DNA from: Calvatia gigantea
Lineage: Eukaryota; Basidiomycota; Agaricomycetes; Agaricales; Lycoperdaceae
Direction: 5' to 3'
NCBI GenBank assembly: GCA_025093985.1
Contig: JACAAK010000009.1
Coordinates: 124,001 to 188,000, forward strand
Length of the DNA: 64,000 nt
Position 1 is the stretch's first letter, and every line of letters begins with the position of its first letter. Under the pieces are notes generated by a model, which saw only the letters and a program-made list of their open reading frames with translations, had not been told where the DNA came from and did not search any database. Of the stretch, positions 35,331 to 46,333 are shown piece by piece. Made by a program: the position numbers and the translations under genes.

Positions 35331-35942
35331 TCACCGACCGTTGAAGATGTCTTCAATATCCTGCATATCCAACAAATGTACACCAGCTTCTGACAGCTCC
35401 GCTTCGATCTCCTCCTCCACTTTCTCGGCCACGGTCACGCCGCCGCCATGGAGCACCTCTATCCTCGGATACGTCTTGTGCGCCCCATGCACCAAGAGTA
35501 CCTCATTCCCACGACCAAGAGCAGCACTGCACGTCGCACGAATAGAAAAATCCGTTTGGAACCCCACAACTATGATTTCCGCACTGGTGGGCACATAATC
35601 TCCCAGAGTAGTCCCCGCAAATGCATTATTTTTTCGCTTGTCGATGACGGTTTCAGAGGGTAATGGCGGGAATATGAGTTGCCACCCGGGGGTATCCGGT
35701 TCATCCATGTCACCGACGTCGCCGGTATTGCGGACATGAACAATCAGAGGTGGAGGTCGGGCTTTACGGGCCGCCCCGAGGATTTGTTCAATGTTGTCGT
35801 GCGCGGACTTTACGTCTGGAATCCCACCTCGAGATGGGTGAGCAAGGATGCATTTTTGGATATCTAGGAGGAGGAGAACTCGGTGAGATTCTTCGACGAT
35901 TTGACGGGGGCTCTTGGGGATGCTGAGGACGGGGGCGGGCAT
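35331..35942 (-). CDS. Isochorismatase-like cysteine-hydrolase family protein with Ser at the nucleophile site
   Basis: A single intact exon of 203 residues has the isochorismatase fold markers: the catalytic Asp in VLLLLDIQ (D27), RPPPLIVHVRNTGD, and the catalytic Lys in VIDKRKNNAFAGT (K102). In most hydrolases of this family the third residue is Cys in a (S/T)DFCV-type motif, but here it reads TDFSIRATC (S133, with a Cys five residues later, C138). The family hydrolyses amides, vinyl ethers or related bonds, and the loss of Cys suggests an altered or lost reaction. The preceding His/Gly region VHGAHKTYPR and a Glu-rich helix follow as usual. Starting at 35942 gives the N-terminal length typical of the family. 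There is no signal peptide. Confidence 0.85.
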   Translation of the reverse strand: MPAPVLSIPKSPRQIVEESHRVLLLLDIQKCILAHPSRGGIPDVKSAHDNIEQILGAARKARPPPLIVHVRNTGDVGDMDEPDTPGWQLIFPPLPSETVIDKRKNNAFAGTTLGDYVPTSAEIIVVGFQTDFSIRATCSAALGRGNEVLLVHGAHKTYPRIEVLHGGGVTVAEKVEEEIEAELSEAGVHLLDMQDIEDIFNGR

Positions 35943-38900
35943 GGCGTGATCGGCTTGATGGGAAATGGTGTTGGAGCTCCAAGCTTTATAATTGACTGGG
36001 GTTCGCCTCTGACGTCATGCCCTCCTGTCTTCTTCTGCACCATTGGGCTCTAAGGGCCTCACGGACGACTTCCATGAGGCGCTTACCCCTCTTACCAACC
36101 TACAATTCAAAAGTCTGAACGTTATTGGATCCTTATTCCGCAGGATGGCCATTTTCGAAAGATTGACGACCTCGGAGATGACTACCTGTCGTGGTGTTGT
36201 GTTCAACCTCTCTTGCGGTTGGTTCATTAACTTGTGCGAAAGTTTAAGCACGCACTTTTAATACCAATTTATGCGACACGGAGAGTAATATGAACACATG
36301 AGAGGATTCCTAGCCCCATGATCCACGTTTCGTGGTATGACGACTCCTTATGCTTCAGCAAATGATATCAGTTCGAGCGTAAGTGACAATGCCTTTTTGT
36401 GTCCTAGTCCGAGCGAATTCGCTGGAAGATTCCACCGGGGGGTGGGGGCTTCTTTTGATCCCCCCCGGCGGATGCAGGGTTTTGCATCGAGGATAACCCC
36501 AACCTCGATAGCCCGTTCCGTCACTCACGATCAGAGCGGTTACGCCCCCCCCCATCTCTCAAGCGAATAACTCGTAAGATCTGTCGAGAAGAGACAAGCG
36601 GGTTGGTCTTGCTAGCTCTTCTCCGCTTTGACACCCGAGGCCAAGGTCACGACCCCACCCCCGCATCAACAAGCATGTCGCTCCAAAGACGTCAAGACAA
36701 CCCCTCGAGTACGTCAGGTCGGTAAGTAGTGGAAAGTTATGACCACACACATATATCCTAACCGGTAGCTCGTGTGTCCTTTTCGACTCCTAAACCCAAG
36801 GTTTGGGGCCACCATAGCTCTTCCGGGTTTTACCCTGATCCAGGCAAGTCGAGCGGACCAGAAGACGAGGCCATACTTAGACACCTTAGCACAGTAAAAA
36901 CACGAGCGGCGCCACCAATCGAAGGTGCTGAGCCCAAGTCGCACCGCAGTTCCGGAGCCCACCACCAACTCGCCAGCTGGGTGGTACTGACCCTAACCTC
37001 CAGACCTCACACGTGCAAGGAGTGTTAAGCGCTGGGCACCGTGAAGTACGGCACCGCGAACGTGAATAGTGGAGTAAGAGGCACACACGAATGTCGAACG
37101 ACGAACATATGATGAATTTTGAGTAGTTTAGAGTGATATTAATGAGGTTTCCAGGGCCTTGCGAATCGAATGTCGGGTCGTGGCTTGGACTTTGGGTGTG
37201 AAACGCTGCGCAAAGCTAAATGAGCGGTTTCATAAAGTTGACCGCAAGACAAAGAAGAGGCCGTAAAACAGACAATACCCTGAAAGAAAATTCAGTGCAT
37301 GAAAAAACAGAACCTCTCAGAGTCTTGGCGAAGATGGAAAACAGAACGCTCGTATCGGTAAGTAAAATGCACCAGTCGGTGTGCAGATTAAAAATTCAAC
37401 CTGTCAAAGTTACCGTCAGGGGTTAATATCTTATCGTAACTACAGGAGATAGTAACCTGCCACAGCGCTCAGAGGCGTGAAGTTGGTCCACCCCACCGGT
37501 CTAACGGACCGTACGCTGGTTGCCCTCGGTTGGGTAGCGAAACCCGGATAACCTCGGTAATTAAGTATCTTGCCGTTCTTTGAAAGCACACAGTCCAAAC
37601 GCGACTCCAGGTTCGAGGAAAATCAAAGACTCCCTGTCCCATTTGAAGCTACCAGTTCCCATCCGTGTGATTGGCTCGGATGATCACAGACCTACAGTGT
37701 GTTGCCTATCTATAGAGATACCCTTGAACCTCCCCCGTCATCCATCTTTTTCGCTAATCGGAAACCGATGGTACACGCTGCGTGACTACAACCCGGACAC
37801 ATGCAATAAATATCAATTGCTCCAAGATGTAAGTTGTACCCTGCAAATCCCTGAACGTGAGGCAGGACCTGCTTTCAGTCGCTTACTGTTTGACAGTTCT
37901 GTTCCCGGAGGGAACCCAGGCAAAAAACGAAGAAATCGAGATTATGGAGATAGACCATAATGTTCAATAACTTTGTTGGTAGGGGGATATCAAGACGGGA
38001 TAATCATGTTGCAACATGGGTGAGCCCAGGAATGAGACAACTTTTCTGTAAGGAGCACTACTGGAATATCGATTGTCTGAGCTTACAACGGGAGCGGGGG
38101 TAGCTACGACACAGGAAAGCGTAATCCTGCACCCTAGACTTGTCGATGGTGGTACTTCCCAAATTGCAGGTATTGGCAAGCGCGACTTAGCTATGTCCTA
38201 TATTTACGACCAGGTTGATAATGGAAAATCATCTGCTAAGATAACTAGAATTATTTTTTGTCAATCCTTTTCTTGTTATGTTAGGAAACCTAAGAAAAAA
38301 TTTGCTGGTGAAGATCGCTGAGTCCTGGCAAATTACTGGCTGCAGGTCTCTCCCGGCCTCGACTCGTCCCTCGACGCCCACACGATCACTGTCCGTGTGA
38401 GAAGGAACTCACACCTCAAGGCCTCAATGTCCTAAAACAGCAACTTTGATCCGGACCAGCCTGTGTTTCTAGTGCAGGTACTGGGAAACGGTACAAGGCT
38501 GTTGACTGAAAACTATCATCACAGGGTGAGTGTCAACATGTGCTCCCCGACACTACATAATGTTTCCATCGGCGGTTCGGGGTGGTTGGTTCTTCAGTTG
38601 TTCTCTCGGGCGGTTCTGCCCCCCTACGCGAAGCACCACGTCCGTCGAAATCGGTCTGCGCATTTCTGTCTTTGATGAAATACCCAAAAGGTTCTCGAAA
38701 CCTAGAGCGGTTAAACTTCATTGTGGATACCTAGGGAAGAACCAGAGTAATTACTCCATGGTGGAACCATATTACTTGCGATTCTCGACAACCGTACCGG
38801 CTAAGCACCGTAATTCCAACCCACCTCTGCAGGCTCAAGCGAGAGCACGCTAGTTATCATCCCAATTATTATCGCAGACAGGCACGAGAAACACTATATT

Positions 38901-41900
38901 TAGAAGCGGCCCGGCTCACCACCAGATTCCTGGTGTATTTGTCAAATGCCAAAAGTACCGTGTGTCAGTGAACTCCGGGACCATCTCGCCACCGAACTGA
39001 CAGTAGCCATCAAGCAAGCTATCAAAGCGTCGGACTGAGCATCACGATATACGGGACACTCACATCCAATGCTGGTAACAATATGTCTTCCCAAACTCAA
39101 CAAACTTGTTGATGTGGGAGAAAATCCCGCTCTCAGAAGCATGGGCTAACTGGAGAACCACCCCCCTCCCTGCCTCGCGTGGGGCGCGGCCGCCGGAGAA
39201 GTTGGTTGCCCCGTTTTTTGTCCGATTCAAAATAGAATGAAAGGATGATTTCATATCACCTTTCACGATCCCGAGGGAGGACAGGAGTTGGTGTGGATAT
39301 TGATGTACGCCGGGGATAAAGTTCCCTCGTATGGAGAGGCGAGGTTCGGATCTAGTCATCACCTCTTCACATCAACACACCTAGATACACAAAGAATGAT
39401 AATCTGATTCGGGCTCAGAGTCTGCCCGAGGGTTTGATTGTGAAAAGTTTATGATGGGCGCTGTCTCAATCAATATATAGCATCTCCCATCGTTTAATCG
39501 TGGCGATGATACTGAGTCTCCTCGTGTAACCGCGCTTGTAGGATGCGGTAACTTGTTTAGGGTTTGTCTTACGCAGCTAGAGCCGGTTCGGGGAGACCCC
39601 AGCCAAACTGACACCCCAAGTTCTTTTTTAACCTCTATGACGAATCCGATGATACACATCTAAACATACAAGTTCGTGAGTACGTGTTCCCGAGTCCTCG
39701 ACGGAGGAATGTCACGACTCCCCCAAATGAGTAAACCCATTACCAAATGTCTCCACCACATAAGACAAGTTTAGAACCTGCGGAGAGATGCCTTCGGTTT
39801 ACCGACTCGGGAGATTACAGCCATTTAGATAAACCTCATGCTCCGTGTCCATGTGTTCGCGAACTGCCAACCCATTCGTACTATTTCTGCCGCAATTGAC
39901 AGACCACGATTACAGGGCCATGTGCCATAAAGTACTTGGGGGGCCACACATGTTGAAAAACCCAAATCCTTCCTTCACGTTCTCTGTGGCGTGGACAACG
40001 ATTCGGCTAACGGCCCTGACCAACGCAATGAGTGGTGCAGGATAAAGATTGCATTCCGAGTCGTTTTTTTCGCTAGAACCACACTATGCATTGCCCGAGT
40101 TGATCTTCTGGATTCCATGGTGATTATTTTCTGAACAAACGACCTGCACGCTGGCACCTCCTTTCTGATGGGATGCATACTCCGAAATTATTATCCCTCG
40201 CCGCCCGTTTCAGATGGAATCGCTTAATGATCCATTGCTGTTTGTCCCTGCTGATCATGCAACACCATCACGTTTATCCCTTATCTTAAGGACCGCTCGT
40301 ACGTGGTTTGTCCCCTTCATCAAGTAATGACTGACAGACACGAACCCAGTAATCGGGCAGATGGTTCGTTTCAAAATAGTTCTCAAGCCCAATGGTCTGG
40401 TGTGCCTGATAGCGCCACAAATGTAAAACAACTGTGGAAGAACGTCGTGATAAATGGACGAGCTTCTCTTCGAGTAAGCCTACTCAACTTGACCATGACG
40501 TATTTGCAGGGTGGTGTTTCTGGGGTCCCATTCCACATGACCACAACATAGATCTGGTGAAACTGAAGAAGACCATAGTTTCCGTGGGTGCAAGTTGCGA
40601 AGGAGGCTTCTTCCGATATGGCGGATGGTACTGTTACATAAACTCAAATACGTATCTCCACTCTTGATATATGATAGATGGCAAGGGGGACTTCGACGCC
40701 GAGATGACCAGGAGTGACACATAACCAACGCCGACTCGTCCAAGATCGACCGCAGGGTGCCTCGTTGTATGCCAATATGGTGGTTTAATATGCTAGATGT
40801 ACCTTGTTTCCTTTGACGTCTCGACCGTAACCATTCCCATGCGTAATCTGGGAAGTCGAGAGAAAATATTTACCAATTGGGAAACTCCAGAATCAAGCAA
40901 CTTGCTAGCTTTCCAGGCCTAGATTAAATACGTACAGTAAATGTCTCCACTCCACTCGAAATGGGTCGTTTTCCCCGCTGATTGTCTCATTCCAACCACC
41001 ACACCTTTCAGCGGTTTGCGGCTCCGCTCAGCAAGTGTATGAAAGTAAAGACCAAAGAAGGCGCGATCATGTGTTTAACACCCACGCTCGCCGCCCAGGC
41101 GGTGTGGGCTTGAACATAGAGATGACTGAATCATTTGTTGTCTCTCGGTAACAAGACCCTGCCAGACCAGGTGACGCTCCAAAATTACTGGACGCTGGAT
41201 GGGATGGCGGGTCGCCGTTTGTCTGATTCAGGAATAGTTTCCATACAGTGCTATCTTCGACTCGGCATCATCTCATTAAGGCTCCCCCCGCTCAGTTAGG
41301 GAGGGTTTCAACAGACAACGAACCAGTTTCGAAAGGTCAAGGTGGCGGGTGACTGATGGTCCGGTGAGATCAGAGGGTAACTTGATTAAAGGGTTAATGA
41401 TGCGATAGCTGAAGGGGGGCGAACCGTGACCAGGATCGAAGCCCCCAAGCAAACCGGACGGGGAAACGAGCACACACAATGCTCTAGGCTAAACATTGAT
41501 GCGTTATGCAATCGAATTTATTGGCCGAGTATGTCTGACATGTCACGACGGAACTTCAGGTTCATCGCTGCAACGACCGTGCGCTGTTGAAGATGTTGAA
41601 TGGTCCCATGCTTGCCGACGGCACCGCGGAAATGCACCGAGGTGCGAGAAAGTGTGAGGTTAATGGGAAGTACCGATGGATACCTTGTACTGGATGGACT
41701 TGGATGGAAGTACTCACCACCCGGTGCGAACGGCGCTCCGTATGTAACGGTGGACAAGAATAGAATACTGATTAACAGATTTGGTAACTGTACGAAAGCC
41801 AGAGAAAGACTATCAGACATATTCCCTTCGCTATTGTAAAGCAAGAACACTCGTGGGAGGTCAAGACGCTGCACGGGGGATAGAAACGTTGGAGATTAAA

Positions 41901-41907
41901 CAAGGAC
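35943..41907. other. Long gene-poor stretch
   Basis: About 6 kb without a gene I can support. Frames of 60-126 codons occur (the longest is 37580-37960, plus), but none shows family motifs, transposon domains or a linked exon. At 41518-41820 a minus frame begins with a possible signal peptide (LLISILFLSTVTYGAPF) and could be a small secreted protein, but it has no other support. Confidence 0.45.
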
Positions 41908-42933
41908 CTATGAACATGACATACTTGAAGCTTTGCAGCTGATTTTGTGCCTTGGCCAATCTAGCTTCTGGCATGATTTCTGTTGAGGAGGACAATAACA
42001 AGCTTTCCTGCAGCGAGAACACAACAGAAGTTTGGCGTTTTGCAACCCACACAGGGTGCAGCACGAGTCTGCTATGAGTCTCCTCCGTTGGTCCTCCTCC
42101 CTGATTACGGTCATAATTCCTGGGACGACCCTCTGGAGACGTTCGCACATCGATCGCGGCCTCATCCCGTCCGAATCGGCGATGTCAACGCTTCCTCCAT
42201 GAGACAGGAACCAATTCATGGATTCGACGGCCATCTTCTTTGCATCGGGAGGGAAGGGGGGAAAGACGGTGGAAATCTCGTGCACAACAGTACCCCCATA
42301 TCGGTTGCGATCGTTAACATCCCCCCCGGCATCATATAATAACTGTGCGTAGTCGAAGTCGGAAGCCGGTTTAGTAGAGAAAGAATGGGAAAGTGCTGTC
42401 GTTCCTGATAAATCTTTTCCATTGACAGGCACACCCTGATTGATGAAGAAGCGGGCAATGTCGAAGTAAAGGGCTTTTCGATCTGGTATGAGTATGCGAA
42501 ACAGGCCAAGGAGGTTGAAAATCGGAACTTGGGTCGGGCCCCATCGAAGTTTATACAAGTCATCACAGACCTGTTGCGTCGCCTCGCGTACGCTTGTACC
42601 ATCGCCCGAGTCGGGATCCTGCGACTCTAAAATTTGCGCAGTGCGTGAAACGAAATCTTGTTCGATGGAGGATAATGAGTCCATCATAAGAATTTTCCCG
42701 AACGGGTCGAGATCACGGGCGGGAATCATACACTCGGAAGTACAAAAGCTTCGAAGTCGCTGAGATTCTGTTCCTTGAAGCATTTCCTTCGTCTCGATCA
42801 GTTCTGCGAGCGCCCTGAAAATCGTGAGAAATTGAGGGCTGAATGGTATTAGAAGGGTTTACCGTCCTTGCCCACGGTCAAAAGAACGAGCAAATTCGTG
42901 CATATGCTGTTGAAAAGAACTATTGAAAGTCAT
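41908..42933 (-). CDS. MYND zinc-finger protein with ankyrin-like repeats
   Basis: Two exons (42933-42863 and 42814-41908) over a 48-nt intron give 325 residues. The C-terminal MYND finger is complete: C-x2-C (CTLCG), C-x2-C (CSRCRKACYC), a further Cys, then DWPRHKISC with the His and last Cys. MYND fingers bind short proline-rich peptides. The middle part has ankyrin-like helical repeats (FFINQGVPVNGKDLSGTTAL, LLYDAGGDVNDRNRYGGT and FLSHGGSVDIADSDGM). This combination is widespread in Agaricomycetes, in proteins mostly of unknown role, perhaps scaffolds or regulators. The chosen start gives a short first exon and an in-phase join (CG plus G). No damage is seen. It lies upstream of and parallel to nothing obviously related. 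Confidence 0.82.
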
Positions 42934-43129
42934 GAAGCTAAGAAGTATAAGGTAGCAAGGTGGGCTGGCACAACACGTTTCTTGTCGCATTGCAAATCAC
43001 ATGATCGTAACGCACATTTCATAACTTGATAATGAACGTCACCAGTCAAGAAGAAATCTGAACAGATGCCGGGAGTCTATCCGGTGGTAAAGAAGATCGA
43101 ACAAAGGGACCGTAAGAAATGACCATGTA

Positions 43130-44005
43130 TCATGCAACAACTTCGTTGAACTCCCCCTTGTCGACCATCTCTTGGACGATATCCAGACCCCCAACAAGCT
43201 CGCCGTTGACAATGAGTTGGGGAAATGTTGGCCAGTCGTTGAGTTTTTTCAGACCTAAGAGGATTAAGATTGATTCTTCGGGGTATGTAAGGGACTGCAA
43301 ACCTTGGCGAACATTCTCGTCCGTAAGGATATCAAAGTGTGTAAAATCAACACTTTGCTCCTTCAGGAGTGCGGAGATCTTTCTTGAAAAACCACACCGT
43401 GGCGCGTCGGGAGTCCCCTTCATAAAAAGCACGACCTTGCTCTGGTTCATCAGCGCTTGTAGACGCTTCTTTAGTTCCTCTGGCGTTTCAGCATTTCCGT
43501 CCTCTTCTGTTGGAGATGAAGATCTTGGTGGCGGCGCGACTTTTTGATCGGTGTGTGACTGAGGTTTGTACGACGGCGTTGCCACATGCTTTTCTACGGC
43601 TTTTGTGAGTGCAGACGCATCTGCACCACTGATTCGCGCGAGTAACGTATGGCCCTGACCTGAAACGTGAAAAAAAAGTTGATAACAAAATGATTGATAC
43701 GTACCCTCAGGACAATGAAAGCGGGAACGGCTTCAATATCAAAGCTTTCTGTAATGTCAGGCTGTTGTTCAGCCTCTACCTGATCTTGCGTTAGCCTTGC
43801 ATAGTAAATTAATATGCCGACATCATACCTGTAGGAAAAGACCCGTGGGGTATTTCTTCGCCAGTTCGGCGACCACTTCGTTCATTTGCTTGCATGGTTC
43901 AGCCCAGCTTGCCCAGAAATTAATCACAGAAACACGCTCAAGGTCTTTCGATAGGAGATCCTGGAAATGTTGTGCGCTTGTGACAGTGAAGTAATTCGTC
44001 TCCAT
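43130..44005 (-). CDS. Monothiol glutaredoxin with N-terminal thioredoxin domain (Grx3/4, PICOT type)
   Basis: Four exons (44005-43829, 43779-43705, 43654-43303, 43254-43130) give 242 residues. The thioredoxin-like half carries WAEPCKQM (Cys38) in place of the dithiol CGPC. A Ser/Pro-rich linker follows, then the glutaredoxin domain with KGTPDAPRCGFSRK, whose CGFS cysteine is about residue 171, and the glutathione-binding WPTFPQLIVNGELVGGLDIV. Cytosolic proteins of this type bind an Fe-S cluster with glutathione and deliver iron. In yeast they signal iron status to the transcription factors Aft1/2, and in other fungi to GATA-type repressors. The last intron (GTTTGC to CTTAG) splits DENVRQG from LKKLNDWP. 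Without splicing it stays open and would add 16 odd residues. The gene is intact. Confidence 0.92.
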
Positions 44006-46333
44006 TGGTGGTTGTTGCAGGAAAGCAAGGGATAACGGGATGAGCAGGTTTTCGTCAATGACGCAATTCGTGTGTGCAAGTGGTGCCGCTTCGGATATCT
44101 CCGACGAATTACTCAGCAGCCGCGGGCTTATCGGGCGACTACTTCGACTGGGTTAATGCAAATGCTTAGAAGGACAAAGGTACGGGCAATGCTGGGCAAT
44201 GGCAAGGGGAGATGTAGGGGGTACCAGGTACCTTGTTGGCCATATCAAATTTGGAGGTGGGGTGAGGGAGAAAACGACTCAAATTAGAAAGGTTTAGACA
44301 GTGTATATGTAGGTGTGAGACGAGTGGAACGTAGTGTAAAAAAATCTTCATGAATTGCGTTTGTCATGAGGTAGGAAACCCGACACAGGGTGTCCGAGTG
44401 GAACAATCTTTAAAGGGCGGGAAAGAGAAAATGAGTTGAACAAGGGAGGTTGCAGGTGCAAATTGGAATCTGGAAACGCAAAGCCTCGCATCACCTGCTC
44501 CCAGAAGACCGGAATAATACCCTCATATTCTGATTACGACCCTGGCGCTCCACATTTTTGAATTTTAGCTGTAGATTTTTCTTCCCCTTTCACCATCTTT
44601 ATCCCAGTGTCGACCAGAGAACTCTTCTCCCTCTAGCCGCCAACCCAAACCACTATTAAATACCCTTCAATAAGGGGTTTTGAATATTGATGACCCGACT
44701 TCATTCCCCCTGGTCCACACGCCCGGGATCTGGACTCTGTAGACTTACAGGCAAAGGCCACCACCGCCCAAATTTCTTATGCGTGCTCTCCGTGGGTAAT
44801 AGATCAACGTGGAGTACCGAACACCACCCGTTGTGATTTCTGCGCTCTTGGTCACGAAAGATCTGTGCATCTTTCCACCAGAGCCGCCGCAAAATCTCTA
44901 AATAAATACCAAATATTGCAGCTTCAGCAAAATCGTTCGGCCGGCAACTGTGGGGAGTTCCAATCCAAATGACGTAAGCGTTCCAATACCAAAACGTTTG
45001 GGTTTTCCAAATGGAATTTAACGGGCGCCAAACTGTTGCGAGGGGTATTCAGGGACAATCAACACTTACGTTAGCCGCGATTTCTTACCACCACTTCTCC
45101 TTCCCACACGGAAGATCCATCTCATCCAGGATTTATTTGATGGTCGAGCATAATGTCTGAGCAGTTGAGACCGCCTCTTCGCTGTTCAAACCTGTCCTTT
45201 ACCTTTGAATACCAGCAACTAAAGAATTGGTCCCGATACCTTCGATAAAAAGCCTGTTTTTGCGTCAGAAAAAACCGCTAACGCCAGGAGTAGAAGGGTG
45301 TCCCTATCTTACCAGGTAGGGGGTACAGTCACGATAAGGAACGCCTGGTGGTGCTGCGGAAACCGGTCAGTAATAACCACCCTTCTGAATGTCAGTCAGT
45401 CAGTTCAGAGGTTGATACCACCAAGCAACAAGTAGTGTCCTGGGACTCGAGTTCGTGGGAGGATTGGTGTGAAAGCTATCTGGGTTTGCTGACACCAACC
45501 ACTGCTCGTATCACACTTGAGAGGATAGCCTTTTCGCTGGATACATCGCAGAACCGGGCGAATTATCTCCGACTCCACATTGGCGGGAAACGGGGGAAGA
45601 CAAAGATACACAATCGTAAATTGTGAGGTAGGTGTTTGGGCCTCGGAGTCCCGCAAACGTGATGCAAGAATGTAATCCAGGACGTCGTAAACCTGCGAAC
45701 CAATACTGGTTTGTTTTCCCTGAGGGCTGCGTAGCCATGTACAGACCGGTTGACCGCCGACATATCACCTTGGTCCTGTCTGGAGACCACAGAAGGTCGA
45801 AGTCAATCGAAACTCAAAGAGATACTCATTACGGACATTCATTGCCCACGACCTGTGCGCTCTATTACCTCCCAACCTTGCGGTTGAGAGATCGGGTATT
45901 CACGAGATTAGTAAGATATTATTTACAACTCAGGACCTACTATTCCGAGTGTCATACCGCCACGCAGTAGTACTTCTATTCAGAAAACCTAGGAATGGCT
46001 AGCGAACGGAAGTCTGGAATGTGGGCGGTTCGGGGGCCGAAAGACACCTGACTCCCCATGTGTCAGACACTGGAGAGGTCGACATCAGAATTTGATCGAC
46101 TCTGGCGCAATCTCGCTCGTGTGAGTCAAGACGAAAGCTACGAGACCATAATTTATTTCAAAAACATCGGGAACATCGGACTCAGTGGAGGAGTGAGAGT
46201 AAGTGATGCTACTTGACAATATCGTCCGTAACAGATGAAGGGTGGGGCAGGTTGTGGAGAACGAAATCGGAGTTATCGCCCACCGAGGAAGGACCCCAGA
46301 ATTATCGAGCTGCAACTCCCTCTTGACGTGACT
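44006..46333. other. Stretch without a recognisable gene
   Basis: The first 150 bases are the presumed glutaredoxin promoter. Scattered short frames have no motif. The region to about 46330 also holds the 3' end of Ku70. Confidence 0.45.

Noticed and set aside
43254..43303. Apparent 16-residue insertion in the glutaredoxin domain
   Set aside because: It is an intron that happens to stay open. Removing it restores DENVRQGLKKLNDWP, the family sequence.
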